Shown: positions 1-12,446, counted from the first letter of the stretch. The stretch: DNA of 64,000 bases from Gymnothorax reevesii (GCA_029721435.1 CM056580.1:74735367-74799366); one strand, 5' to 3'. Made by a program: numbers and translations. Notes: generated by a model not told the origin, from the letters alone.

Positions 1-485
1 ATACCATTGGCTGCCTGTATACAAGAATTGGGACAGAATTAAGAGATTTGGAAATTCTCCTTTGCCTGCATTTAGCGAAACAGCTCACAGAAAACTATTT
101 AATGATTCACCTTATCAACGGTGTTGATATGCCATTTCCAAATTTAATGCCTGCAATTTATTTATTTTATTTATTATTTGTTTAGTTCACCATCAATCAC
201 AAAATACAAAAATAAAAGGATGGATAAATACAAAGTTAGGAGTATGCAAGGTCAAATAAAACCGAAGAGTAATCCAATGGTGGGAACCCCAAGAGAAGCA
301 ATGCTTATAAACAAGGGTCCCAGTAAACATAATACATGAATACTATTGATCAGTAGCCGTGCAAAAAAAAAAAATAACCTAAAAGCATTATTAAAAACAC
401 ACATCCAAATCAAGTTGGTTAGGCAATACATTCCTACACACTTGTATGGATGCAAGAGCTCCTTCTTCAGACGGATTTTTGTCAA
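1..485. other. AT-rich non-coding stretch
   Basis: No gene is recognised. It is AT-rich single-copy-looking sequence with a short A-run near 363-375 and TTTA-rich tracts near 157-182. The longest open frame (minus strand) has no domain, and its hydrophobic composition is what an AT-rich strand gives by chance. Probably intronic or intergenic. Confidence 0.5.
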
Positions 486-795
486 TTAATCGATTACCCA
501 CCTTCATCCTGCCAAATTTCGTACCAAACCATTCATAACTTCTTGTGATATCCGGTCAGAAATATCCCACAGATCCACGTTCGACACACATTTTAATTCT
601 TCCAGATCCAGAATATGTTCCATATCACTACCAAAATTGAATCAATTCATCCATAGACTACCACCCATCATCCTTTCATGCCAAAATGATAACTTTTTTA
701 GTTATCCTGTAAACAGACGGACAACCTAACGAACAAACTGGCAGGGGTGAAAAGATGACCTCTTGTTACCTCCGCAAAGGAGGTTAATAGAAGCA
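486..795 (+). repeat. 3' end of a dispersed repeat with a CCTCCGC...GGAGG hairpin end
   Basis: The segment runs through a short ACAGACGGACAACC tract and ends in a small hairpin, CCTCCGCAAAGGAGG, followed by TTAATAG. Similar 'ccgccaaggaggt' or 'ggcggaggta' ends appear in this window at 20225-20490 and 49930-50097. That recurrence supports a dispersed family. I cannot assign its class: the ends recall repeats common in fish and invertebrates that are often left unclassified or linked to RTE-type LINEs. Confidence 0.45.
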
Positions 796-3700
796 CAGAT
801 TAGTAGAGAGTGAAAATTTTGACCCTTCGCTTGCCATACTTGTCATATCTCTGATTCTGCTGACGTTGGAGCCCTGAAAAGCTGCTGTAAAATAAATGAA
901 AAATAGTATTTTTAGGGGGAAAAAAATTCCATATATACAGTATAAGTTGGGGGATTTTGAGTCCTTAATACCGCCCTTGTTTCAAAATTTTGCATTTTGT
1001 GCCATTTTCAGGGACAAATAATTAAAAATCAGACCTTTTATTTGTGCCTTTCAAATGTTTGTTCCAAGTGAAAACAATTTCTGTGCGCATACCAAATTTC
1101 ATGACTCTTAGGATTATACGGTATTTCTGGAGATGGTGAACCTTAAAAATGGCTTCTCGGCTAAGGTGCAACACTTCTATCTCAATTAACGCAGAATGAC
1201 CCGGAAGGTCGTGGTTAAATATTACGGTTTTCATCGGACATCCTTGAAACTGCACATGCTGCACAAGGACTGAGGATGCACACAGCGCAGTCATGACTCT
1301 GGCGGCGGATGCTGTGCTCTCAGAGCAGCGTTGTTCCCTTTGCACTTTAGAGAAAGAGATGGCAAGTAAGAGAGAAGAAGAAAGTAAAGGTAAGGAAGCA
1401 GACGGAAAGGCTGGGAGTCTGACAGAGGGACAAAGAAGGGGGTGCAGAGAGCAAAAGTGAGGGGTCAGTGAACCCTGAGGTTGTCCTTCCTGCTGCACCC
1501 AAACACTGGCCAGGAGTGCGTACATTTAAGTGGATCCCAAAGGCAACCCCCCTGACAGCAGTAACTCTTTTCAATGGTGGTAGTTTGCACATTAATCTAG
1601 CGTGGCCTGGTGGGTGTCTTTGACAGGGAGGATCACATAAGCCCTTTTGACAAGATTCAGGTCCTCATTCTCTCCCCTAATTTTGTCTCTGGATACAGTA
1701 GCCGCTGCATAAAACTGACCTTTAGCCCACTTTCCCCAGCCATCTCCAAATCTTCCAGGACATCCATGATTCATATTGTAGTGTGAATTGGGAAGAACTA
1801 CAGCCCCTGTTATCAGAGGCTGAAGGTTGTTAATGCGTATTCACTTGAACTGGGTGAGGCAATAAGCCACATAATCCACTCTTCCACAAAGACCTATGAT
1901 TTACATGTTTAGCAAGTGGTCAGCTTGGAGCTGGCTCACTCAGTAAGACCTTCAGTTGTGATAGCATGAGCTATCTCTGCTGTACTGTGTTGGTAGTTCT
2001 GGCCCCTGGAAAATGGGGTCATGGTGAGATGGGCCCCCCCGCCCCCCTTTTCTATCAGTCCATCTCTTTCTCTCTCTTTCTCAGTCTCTCTCTCTTGCTC
2101 TTTCTCCTCCTTTCATTCTTTTTCTCTCCTTGCTCCCTTCCCTCCTCTCTCACTCTCGGGGAGTGGGAAGAGAGCTGGCAGTAAAACTTCATGCTTCACT
2201 GGTTGTTAGAGAGTAAAATATGATTTCATTTGCCTTGAAAATGTGTTTTATCATCAATGAGGGGATTAGGGCAGATCTGTGGAGATGCCCAGACCGCATG
2301 AATGGCTAGAGTTGTGCTAGTAGTAGGGAGTATTAGTGAGAGAATAGAAGCCTGAAGCCGAGGGGAAATGCTTATGATAAATCGCCCGGTTCTGCCCATG
2401 GCCCTCCAGCTGGGAAGGACCCCTCAGACAATCGTAAGGGACTTCCTGTACTGGCCATCCATTGAAGAGCAAATTTTATTGCTAATTAATGTCCATCCAC
2501 CTGAGGACTTTCTCTGTCTCCTCCTTTCTTTCTACATCTGTCTGTAATTCCCTCCCTTTCAGTCTCCATCTCTCTCTCCCCATCTCTGCCTCCATCTCTC
2601 TCCCGCTCTTTCCTGCCACAGTAATGATTACGTTTTGTAGTGGAGAATGACGGCTCCGCTGTGTCCCTTGTTGGATGGAGACTTTTTTGCACATTCTGTA
2701 CATACAGTATGTCCATTTCTGTGATTTAGTCTGACTCTTGATTTTGATCAGTTTTCATAAATAAGGCCAACTCCTTTTATAGCTCTATATTTTCATGGGC
2801 TTCTCCTGCATTCTTCCACTCGCAACTGAACTTTACTGACCCCATTCGCACTCACCTCTCAACCTACCCACTCCGTTTCAGTGCTGTCTTGCGCCGTCTC
2901 TTGAATGTGACTGTGTGTTATGACACAAGATCTCCACTATTGGGAGTCTAATAGCATTGTGATGCAAGGCTGAAAGGAAGCCTTTTAAGGTGGCTGAGTG
3001 AATTGGAGTGAACTGATTTTCCGGTGACTGATGCCCTCTGTATGGCTCAGACTGTAGTTCGAGGTTACTATAGTATTTTTACATATTTAGTCTTTTGTTG
3101 CGTTAATACGGGTTGAAGGCAAATCCAGAAATTCACTGCAAGTATATGATCGCGAACATAGATTTATCTTTGTTCTCACTCACATGGAGAACTTTCCAGA
3201 CCTTCATAATTTCAGAGCAGGAGAGGTAAGAAGTGAGCGCAACTGATCTCTCCCTTAATAACTCCAGATTTGCAAGTTATACAGTGAAATTCATTAAAAA
3301 GTGAGAGTATTCTCTGATGAAGCGTGAGCTCATAAGGCGACAGGAAGATGAGCTGTATGAGTTGAGGAAGGCGCCGGTGCTGCGGATGCTAGAATAAACA
3401 CGTAGAAATGAAATTCTATTTATACAAACCATAGAAACCATGCACTGTCTGCTCGGCACTGCAATATGGGTTGGATTCACTTGCCAGCATGAATACTGTC
3501 ACACTGTCATTCATTTTTCCAAAGAAATCAATGCTTGTTAATGAAGGGGCCCTGAGCACTGTCCTTCAGGACTTTGAGAAAAGGAATGACAGTGTTGCAG
3601 CCATTTCTACAACTGCAAATGAGTGGCCCTTATTAAAATAAAACCTCAAAATGGTTCACTCCTCCCTGTGTGTCACTGTCACTGCACGGTACTGTCTGCT

Positions 3701-6466
3701 GTGTTGATAAATGTTAATGACTGGCTGATGTCTCATTTTCTGGCTGTCATCTTTCTGTAGGTTTTATATCTCAAGCTATTTTGTAGCCTGAGTGTTAAGA
3801 GTTTATCATCAGTGCGTCAGCGAGTTTGTGTGCCTTCATACATGAGGATGTGTGAGTGCCCATGCGAGCTTGCCTGGAGCATATATCATTGTAGGACACT
3901 GGACTTTGCCCATTTGAACTTTGCTCCCCAAAGTGAAGTTTCAGTTGCCACCAAAGGTGTGGAAATTCCTAACTGGCTCTTGGCTGAAATAACATGCTTC
4001 TTGTCCACTCTACTTTTCCGCCTGATTCACCCTTTGGAGAATATCTCCGGGAGCTGATCATTAACCTGCCATGACTTGTCCCTATATCCTCAACATTGGA
4101 AAGAGAGAAAGGTAGAAAGCAATGCCATGAATGTGCAAAAAGTGAAGGCATATTTGGCACAGGACTCTTTTTTTTTTTTTTTTTTTTTTTTGTGGGCGCT
4201 TTTTTGAAATGACTTGACAAATCCATTCGCCATGTCGTAATCTCATTGCTATACTCCATTATCACCCTTCCCACTAGACCTCTGATTCCAGACCTCACCA
4301 GGGAATTGACATAAAGATATTAGCAATATTATATAGCTTAAACTAGCTCTGCTTGAGTGCTCCCTGTATTGTTTTTCGGCTAATGGTAATTTAGATTTTT
4401 TTTTTTTTGCACTTAAAAATGATACTACTCATTAAAATACTGGGATAACTATTTGAAATTGTGAAAATGAATTGCTTTTTAATGCTGAAATTGATTTATG
4501 AATCTTGATGAAAGTTTGATATGCCTTGATAATGTTTGTGCAGTCTGTTTCATTTTGATACAAGAACTTTAGCTGCACTCTGCCAAACAGTTATGAGGTT
4601 GGAGCAGCTGAATACTTGAAGAGTCTTCATGAATGTATTTTATCGTGTAGCCTGCAGACATGTTGATTTGAGGCTGTCCCTTGGAAGTTGGCAGTAGTTA
4701 CTTAATAGTGCTTTATAGTTCACTAGAATATACACATGCTTTGTTTGCTTTTTGCAGAATGCCCTTCATTTAGGTGAATATATAGATGAAGGAAATTAAT
4801 GGGCCTCCTTTGTTTTAAGAACCCGAACTGTCCAGAGTGATGTCACGGACATGCTAACAGCTGCATGTCCATCAGAATCATTTAGCAGTACCATAAAATG
4901 GATGTGGTTCATTGATATCTCTCATTGCAATTTGCAAATAATTCCCCATATCTAATGGATGAATGTGAAAATGTATGAAATTCCCTGACCTTGTTTCCTC
5001 ATTTTAAAAATGAGCCTGATCCCATCTGCCGCAGAGTGGATGCGCAGCACAGTGATAACACACAGCAATCACTTCCTTGTCATTCCTCTGATCCTGTGGT
5101 TTGGAAGCCATGGAAATTTTATGTAAATGATCTGTTAATCCCTCATGTTATTTTGTTTTCAGTTTCTCCCCTTTCATTTCTGCATGCGGTTTTACGCCAG
5201 TGTTTGTGTTCTGCAGAAAAGCAGGACTTGCTTAGTTCCACGCTGCTTCCAACTGAAGAACAATTGCCAATCAATCGGTCTGGGCTGGGAATGTAACAAA
5301 TTAGATAAAGTCTTTTAGCAGGATGGACTTATCTCACCAGTGAAAGGCATCAAAAGAGCCTTAGGCGTGTTTGTCAGGGAAACCATATGTATAGCATAAT
5401 TTGATGGAAAGCTGATGGTTTTTCTGCTGGATAGAAATGTCTGGTTGGCTTTATATGACGACCAGCATGTAATGGTTTGCCACCAAGTCAAAAATCTTTT
5501 GCCAATTTTACTTTCCGGCAACAGGTTTCATTCATCATTTTTAAGTGCTACTTAAACTTCATACAACAATCTTTGTGCACCTCAACTTCCTTAACCCCCC
5601 CCCCAATAAATTACCAAACTGTCACAGTTAAGAATGCCAAGAATAGTTCAGTGCTCAGCAGCATTAAGACCACATCATTTGACAAAAGCAGGAAGAGACA
5701 ACCAAGTCTAATTCAGGAGAGTCAAGCTTTAGATATGAGACTGACATGGGTCACAGTCTGCTATACTTGTTGTCCTAAGGGTTGGTGTTAAAAATAATGA
5801 GGAGGTGGGATGGTCTTACATTCAAGAAGCTTAAACACTGAAATCGCAAATAAGCTCAATTTTCCCCACCCAATCACATTGCATTTTCAGGGGTTTTGTT
5901 GTTGATCATTTCAACTGACTCACATCTCTCCCCCCCACTCGCCCCTCCTGAAATAAAAACACTAGAGGTTTATGTGGCTTTACACAAAAAATGTATCTAG
6001 ACATTTATCCAGTTTAATCTGCTTAACATATTAAAGTGATTTGCATTAGCCTGCAGTCAGTGAAGCTGGATTGTGCGTCTCCCCCTCAATGCACAGTGAC
6101 TTGGAGAGAGAGATGTGGACAATCGCGTTTCTCAGATAAATGAACACGAGGTGAAGATGGGGGGGGGGGGTGTGTCTGTGGCAGGTGTCGGGAGCGCTGT
6201 CCATCACTGCGGTGTTTAACGAGTGGCAGCTGCCGCTTGCATTCAGGGCTGGTTTTTTTTTTTTTTTTTGCCTTGTGAAGAAAGTACTGGGCAGCTGAAT
6301 ATTTTTTGACCGTGATGTGGACAGTGGCAGAGTTCCCACTTTTGAGCTTTTTTTAAGGTACTTTTCGGACTCATTATCTATTTATAGATCTCGCACTTTA
6401 TGCTAATACTACTGCGGGACCCACATATGGCCAGGGCCATTACTCCAGGACAACATTTATTTAGTC
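796..6466. other. Non-coding, mostly single-copy DNA
   Basis: No exon, RNA gene or intact mobile element is supported. Visible are a CT-rich tract at 2050-2155, a second CT-rich tract at 2510-2610, poly-T runs at 4168-4191, 4389-4400 and 6251-6269, a C-run at 5599-5607 and a G-run at 6160-6169. The open frames lie over these biased tracts. Most likely intronic. Confidence 0.5.
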
Positions 6467-6470
6467 TTAA

Positions 6471-6586
6471 GCCGCTTTCACAGTGGACGCGAAACGACTT
6501 TTTCGCACGTCAGATACGTCTTCGCATTGACTTTGAATGTAATCTGTCTTGCGAAAAATTTGTTTCGCGTCCGGTGTGAAAGCAAC
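6471..6586. mobile_element. 116-bp MITE with ~27-bp inverted ends and TTAA/TTTA flanks
   Basis: The left end reads GCCGCTTTCACAGTGGACGC and the right end is its near reverse complement, with CGCGTCC and GTGTGAAAGC shared; the match extends through GCGAAAC to about 27 bp. The left flank is TTAA (6467-6470) and the right flank TTTA, consistent with a decayed TTAA target duplication. There is no coding capacity. The right part of the same element recurs at 55045-55107, which confirms a dispersed family. The superfamily is uncertain; TTAA suggests piggyBac-like mobilisation. Confidence 0.7.
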
Positions 6587-9090
6587 TTTATTCTTACTCT
6601 GATGGTTTCTATTATTCATGAATTCGGCCGTTTATTATTCAGTCATCAGTAATTTATCATAAAGAGGTCACCATTACTGTCATGGTGTTTAAAAGTACGT
6701 TAGCTGGCCGCTGTCTGTCAGTGGAATCGTCTGTTTCTTCCGACACAGATGGTTTTAACCTTTTCCAGTCGACATAAGGAAGGGTTGTGCTTACATTAAT
6801 GGTGACAGCCGTAATGTGTCGCCTAAGATCCTGGCGTTCCTGTCCAAACGCCAGAAATGTCAGAGTCGCACTCAGTAACTGATCCACAGTCTGAGTCCTT
6901 ATGTGCCGTGATCTTTCCTCCCGCCCCTGGCTCTTTCCAATTAACATGATTACGTCGTTACTAATGAGCGGCACCGTGAGTGTCATGTCCACAGTCTCTT
7001 TGCTGACCTGAGTTCATCAGTTCAACGCAGTCACGTCAGAGGAAAACGCGTGCTTCAAACTGCACCTCTACTAACAAAAAATATGTATTTTTTTCATGCT
7101 GCCCAAGTAATTACAACGTAATTATGTATTTAAAATGTCTTTAAATTCATGATCTTTCTTTGACTTTGTCAACCCAAGCGTTTACTGATTGGACATTTTA
7201 ATTTCAAGTGCCAGTTCAGCTGCTGCCAGTTTAGCTGCTCACCCCCAGGATGGAGATTCAAACCTCTTGGACTTAATAAGCACTGTTCGCTTTTTTGGTT
7301 GCAGGAGGTATTACACTCATTAGGCATATTTGCTAAATTATTCATGCTGTGTACCAACCAGGTTCAGCTCGTGTTTTTTTTTTTTTTTTTTTTTCCCCCC
7401 CAGCTGAGAAGTATTTAATTCAAGCAGAGGTGTATTTATTGCTCTCTGTCTGAACTGACTTGACGTTGTTTGATTATTTTTATCTTGTAATCTACGTTAA
7501 AACTGTGTATCTTGATTAGGATTATGATTATTTTAGGAATGAAAAGGGTGCATAAAGCTGGACTTTCTCACCCTCTAAATTCTTTTTGAAAATGTATCGG
7601 CCATTTTGCTGTCCCAATTGCACTCAATCACATTTTATTCTGAGTGAAAGCCACTTTTGACAATCTTTTCCATCCATGTCGTTCCAGGAGTAAATTGCAA
7701 TATCTGAGGCTTTCACAATGCCTTTAAAAGTACACATGAAGTGCTGACCATTTTACTACCATTTAAAGATGGAAAGAGAACACAGCATCTTAAATGTGGA
7801 ATTCAGGCTCTGTCAATATAGCAATGCTCAGTGCAAACACTTCAAACAAACTGCACCACCAACTGGTCCTTTCTTTTCGTGCCACACAAAATTGGAGAAA
7901 TTGATTGAAACTGAAAGGATGTGAAATACCTAAGCTTTTTCACTTAGCCACGCATCTCTTGCCAAAAGTGGCTCACAGTCTGAAAAAAATGTTTTGGTTT
8001 TGTTTTCCCCCCCCCTTTCCAAATCCCATCGAATGCCGCTCCAGGTTCTTCCTTGAGAAAAAAAGTTGAGATTGTGGGGAAGAAGAAGAAAGAGGTTTTA
8101 TGTGTGCAGGAATGTGGATTTCTTCCTCCCGTGAAATCCTAATTGTGCCTCGAAGGGCTAGTAGCATGTAGGGTATCTCTGCTCAGCTCCGCTCTACAGG
8201 ATTTGGGGCTCTGTGTGCATTGAAAAATTTTTGTTCAGCCTAGATGTGAGCGTAACCCTTTCAGCTCAGAAACCGGCTCTGCCTGCTGTTAGCCGCCGGG
8301 CCGATGCTATGCGTTTGTGGCGATTTAGTCAAATGCATCATAATTTTCCTGTTCATATGGAAGGCTTTTTCCATATATATGTATTTCCATAACAAGGTCA
8401 TTATCCTTCAATTACTGGAATTGAAAGCCAGATCCATGTGGGTGCTCAAACGATGGACTTGGCCTTGACGGCACCATGGCTGGCAGCTAATCTTATAAGG
8501 AAAAGCTTTCGGTCAGCTTGTTGCTACTGCACAGTTCATGCTCAGCAAGTAAGATATAACAATTGAGTGGATGATAGCAGCTGGTCCTCACTAGGCTTGG
8601 CGGAATTACCAACCTCTGTTTGCCCTTGTGAACTGTATTTTAGTTGGCCAACATAACGGTTACTGATCATCATTTGAAGGTTTAAAAAACAGCAATTCTT
8701 TGTTTATTTTAGACAATTTTTAGACTGCACAGATGCATCAACGTTGTAGTTAGTAGTGTTTGTAGAAACTAGGCAGGTTGCGATCACTGCGAAGCTGACT
8801 CAGCCAGGAAAATAATTTTTTACAAGATTTGATACTTGGTACAATTTAGGTGATCACCAGATTATGCACAAAACACAAATTAAGCTGTGGCCCATTTTGT
8901 CAAGTTTGTTTAGTGTATATGGAAACTGCGGGCCTGTTTGGCTTTCTACCTTGACTAATTCTAGCAAGTAACATGTAGTGTGCATGCACTGATACTCACA
9001 CCAACTCTTAACTTTGCCAGTGTGTCGGCATGAACAAGTGTATGTTCACAAATTACATCGGATTAGAGGATTCTCTAATCTATGCATTTG
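6587..9090. other. Non-coding, mostly single-copy DNA
   Basis: No exon or repeat family is recognised. A poly-T/C tract occupies 7373-7400 and a C-run lies near 8007-8014. Open frames are short and show no domain. Likely intronic. Confidence 0.5.
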
Positions 9091-9097
9091 TCCATAT

Positions 9098-10245
9098 AAA
9101 GTCAGATCCACAAATATTTGCTCATTGTAAAAATTATTATTTTTGCTGTCTACTGCACTATTTTGGAGATTAAACTAAAAGATGAATATGAGGTCAAAGT
9201 GCAGACTTTCAGCTTTGATTTGAGGATGAAAGGTGTAGGAAGCACCAGAAGCATTGTTTATACATTGTTCTCCTTTGTAAAAGGGCCAAAATTAATTGGA
9301 CCTGTGACTTAGCAGTTGTCACAAGACCAGGTATTAGTTGTTACTCGTTGCAGAATTCATAGGGCTGGAGTATCTGAACAGAAACATCAAATAAATGGCA
9401 AAAAAAAAATCAGGTGTGGCCAAATAAACAATTTGGTTCCTCCTTAAGCATGAAGAATGCTCCAGTGAGCTCAGGAACACCAAAAATCCTGGTGGTGCAG
9501 AAAAATCCTCTCATAGTTGGTTAGGTCATGAATTCTGTCCAGGAAGTGTGGGTGTTTGTGTCAGTTTCCACAATCAAGATTACACTTTGAGTAAATGCAA
9601 CAGGTTCACCGCAGGATATAATACTGTGATAAGTCTTAAAATCAGGATGTTTGTCAAAAAATATCGAAAAAGCCTGTGCAATTCTGGAATGACATCCTAG
9701 GGGCAGGAAAGACCATTGCTGACTTGTATCAGAACTATTGCTTAGGAAGAGAGAAGGGAAAGGACTGCTCATGTTTAAAAGCGTAGCAGCCTATCTGTGA
9801 AGAACGGTCATGTGCGGACATGTATGGTTGTCGCTATAATTTGTTGTGCTGTATTTATTACTGATGATGTTGTTGCTGACGAAGGCAGCAGGACAAATGC
9901 TCAATTCTATAGGGCTATATTATCTGCTCAGTTTCAGCCAAATGCATCAAAACTAATTCCACGGGACTTCATTGTGCAAATGAACAATGGCTGGAAGCAC
10001 TCTGCTAAATCACCCCAACAATTTCTAAAGCAAAGAAGTGTAATGTTCAACAATGGCCAAGTCAATTCCCTGTCCTGAAGCTAATGGAGCATGCTTTTCC
10101 CTGACTGAACGGAAGACTGGATGCGAAAGTCCCAAGAACTGGCAGAACTTAAGACTGCAATAGTGAAGGCCTGGCAGAGCGCGTTCAGGGAAGAAGTTGG
10201 ATGATGTCTGTGAGTTCCAAACTTCAGGCAGTTAGTGACGGGACG
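9098..10245 (+). pseudogene. Decayed Tc1/mariner transposon, family A, copy 1
   Basis: The 5' end (about 9104-9220) carries the 'cagatccacaaatatttg' and 'aagtgcagactttcagcttt' motifs typical of one abundant fish Tc1-like family, and the same motifs recur at 42417 in a second copy. The end of the transposase survives at 9797-10075 in one frame. It includes the stretch ILSAQFQPNASKLI, and the second catalytic-Asp segment reads QMNNG where a Tc1 transposase has Asp, so this acidic residue is lost. The remaining 3' part (10085-10245) is readable only with frameshifts. The middle, about 9620-9790, is rearranged and the 3' inverted end is missing. It cannot make an active enzyme. Confidence 0.75.
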
Positions 10246-10452
10246 TATTATGAAATCATGATGTCTGTCTCTCTGTCTGTCCGTTGCTAGTGTTCACAAT
10301 AACTCCACCAATTCTCAATCGATTTTATCCAAATTCATTCAGCATGACCAAAGCAGGTGGAACTTTGAGTTCAGAAAGCAGCCTGATTGGATCACCCTTT
10401 TTCTCAAAATTAACCCTTTTATGCCCCAAAATCGACAAAAAGAGTGCACAAA
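10246..10452. other. Spacer between Tc1-A remnant and coding-type repeat
   Basis: It contains a 'tctgtctctctgtctgtccg' tract and sequence resembling degenerate dispersed repeat. No gene is supported. The last ~12 bases (GAGTGCACAAA) resemble the end of the following 63-bp unit, so the array may begin here in partial form. Confidence 0.4.
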
Positions 10453-10725
10453 GTAAGGCGACGGAATGAAGAAACTCGAAAGAGAGAAGCTAGAAAACAT
10501 GCTGAGGCAAGCAAACTAAGGACACAAAGTGAAGAATTCCGAAAGAAAGAAGCCAGTAAGGATGCAGAGGCACACAAAAGAAAGCGACAGAATGAGGAGT
10601 TTACAAAAGAGGAAGCTAAAAAGGATGCAGAAGCACTCAAAGTAAGGCGACAGAATGAAGAAATTCGAAAGAGAGAAGCTAAAAAACATGCTGCGGCAAA
10701 CAAACTAAGGAGATAAAGTGACGAT
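10453..10725 (+). repeat. 63-bp tandem repeat, 4.3 copies, encoding a 21-residue charged repeat
   Basis: Four full 63-bp units lie at 10453-10515, 10516-10578, 10579-10641 and 10642-10704, followed by a partial fifth unit. In frame each gives 21 residues rich in Arg, Lys and Glu with an RQNEE..RKREA..DAEA pattern, likely alpha-helical or coiled coil. The frame ends at 10714-10716, where TAA replaces the CAA found at the same place in unit 2. Unit 4 resembles unit 1 and unit 5 resembles unit 2, giving a 189-bp higher-order period. There is no ATG: the frame opens upstream through GTG-containing sequence. Similar repeats occur, as I recall, in the N-terminal parts of Helitron/PIF1-helicase-type predicted proteins; that link is inference. 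It is probably a fragment of a transposon gene. Confidence 0.7.
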
Positions 10726-11181
10726 GTACCTTCCCATCAGACTGTTGCGTGACGGGCGTATATTGCTGGCTCTGACTGCTCTTGTTATATTTGACAATAC
10801 AGTTTGCTCTACCTGTGCTACTATTTAAAACTTTAGTGTATTATAATACGCAATTGGATTACTAAATATTATGCTATTTTTGGTGAGGATTTTGTCAGGT
10901 ATCATTTCTTCAATATTTTATGTTTGGAGATGATGCATGCTTTTATGTAGGCTACTATTAGGCCTATTTTACAATCAAGTGCCGAAATATATACTGAGTA
11001 CAAATGAAAACGCACCACTCACGAAATCTGGAATAGCTCCACGGATTGATATGTGAAGTATATACGTATGATGCATTTGAGATAATGAATGATTTAAGAA
11101 GACATGTAAACATTCAATTTCATTCACGATAATGTTAATGCGCGAGAGAGGTTTAACTGGTGTAGGGGTCAAACAGGAAAG
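10726..11181. other. Non-coding flank of Tc1-C
   Basis: AT-rich sequence with no exon. The 3' part (about 10980-11181) probably includes the 3' untranslated end of the minus-strand Tc1 element. I looked for an inverted match between 11005-11045 and the region above 12185 and did not find a convincing terminal inverted repeat. Confidence 0.45.
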
Positions 11182-12185
11182 TCAATAACGGGTGTGACTG
11201 CCATTTGCATTGCCACATGCGGTGCATCGTCGTCGCATGGAGTTGATTAGTCTCTGGATAGTGATCTGAGGGATAGCATTCCGCTCCTGAACAAGGGCAA
11301 CCTCAAGTTCTCGGATGTTGTCCATCTGGCGTCGACGTGAAAGACGTCGTCCAATTTCATCCCATAAGTGCTCGATAGGGGAGAGGTTGGGTGACAGAGC
11401 TGGCCACTGAAGCACAGGGATGTTTTGCTGTGCAAGGTACTGCATGGACACCCTTGCAGTGTGTGCCCTAACGTTGTCCTGTTGGATCGTGTGGACATTG
11501 TGGTGTTGGTTGAAGAACAGCACAACATGGTTCTGCAGCACCTGGTCCCGGAAGCAGACACCGTTCACCCTTCCTCTGCAGATATGGAGAGGGGTTCTGT
11601 GACGGTAGCTTATTCCACCCCACACCATAACGCTGCCACCACCCCAACGATCCGTTTGAATGGCGTTATAACATTCACCACGTCTCTGCCAAACACGTAT
11701 ACGGCCATCTGTGTTCCTTAAGTGAAATCGCGACTCGTCAGAAAAGATGACACCGTGCCATTGTCGTAGTCGCCAATTCTGGTGCCTGTTTGCCCACTGT
11801 AGACGCTGGTTTCGGTGACGATCCGTCAATATGGGGCCGAAATAAGGACGTCGTGCACGCAGGCCTGCAGCTCGCAGACGGTTCTGTACGGTGTTGGGGT
11901 GAATGAATCCACGTCTTCCTTGGACTTGAGCAGCCGTTCTTGCACTGGTAGTGTTAGGTCTCGGACATGATCCCGTACGATCTGACGGTCCTGACGTGCC
12001 GTTGTCACACGTTGTTGACCCGGTTGAGGATGGTCCCCAGTGCTCTCCGTTTGCAGAAACCTTTGATGGAGTCTTGCAATCGTTGTGTGTGCGCAGTGTA
12101 GTCGTCTGGCAATTTCCCTGGTGCTGGCGCCAATTAGAAGCATGCCTATGGCACGTTTCCGTTCAGGGGCTGTAAGTCGCGGCAT
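11182..12185 (-). pseudogene. Tc1/mariner transposase, DD34E, family C, one frameshift
   Basis: This is the best preserved transposase in the window. Reading from 12185 down, the first 119-residue frame starts MPRLTAPERKRAIGM and holds the N-terminal helix-turn-helix DNA-binding half (GASTREIARRLHCAHTTIAR). The second frame (11829 down to 11182, 215 residues) holds the DDE catalytic half: FSDES for the first Asp, QQDN for the second and SPIEHLWDE for the Glu. There are 34 residues between the second Asp and the Glu, so it is a DD34E enzyme. One frameshift at about 11941-11945 separates the halves; past it the other frame continues openly into the catalytic part. Total length near 334 codons is normal for Tc1. 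It would cut and paste its own element at TA sites. The frameshift makes it inactive unless it is a sequencing error. Confidence 0.88.
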
Positions 12186-12446
12186 AGTGTCGACGTTTCA
12201 CAAGTGTCAGTGAAGAAGTGAAATTTTATTCGGATTCACATGCTTTTAAAGGCAATGTGTGCACAAATTCAGAGTGAAATTCATTTTTCCTGTGGTGTGC
12301 GTGCAAGATGTTGCATTTTTGCAAAAAATTGCCTCGCGTTACAGTTAACTTGAAATTCTTGCATTTCTTGCACCTGGCATGTCGGGTCATGTCACTGTAG
12401 TGTTATTGTTGTTTTAAAATTATATTGAAGTTCATTTGAACTATTG
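12186..12446. other. Flank between two Tc1 elements
   Basis: The start of this stretch should be the 5' untranslated end of the minus-strand Tc1-C. The rest is AT-rich with no recognisable gene. The boundary of neither element can be fixed because no clear inverted ends were found for family C, and family B lacks its 5' end here. Confidence 0.4.

Noticed and set aside
10419..10703. 94-codon minus-strand frame opposite the 63-bp repeat
   Set aside because: A shadow of the plus-strand repeat; plus strand has the charged helical repeat known from other proteins, minus strand gives Ala-Ser-Phe-Leu with no known pattern.
11005..12340. Terminal inverted repeats for Tc1-C
   Set aside because: The reverse complement of 11005-11045 was compared with 12190-12340; only short scattered matches were found.
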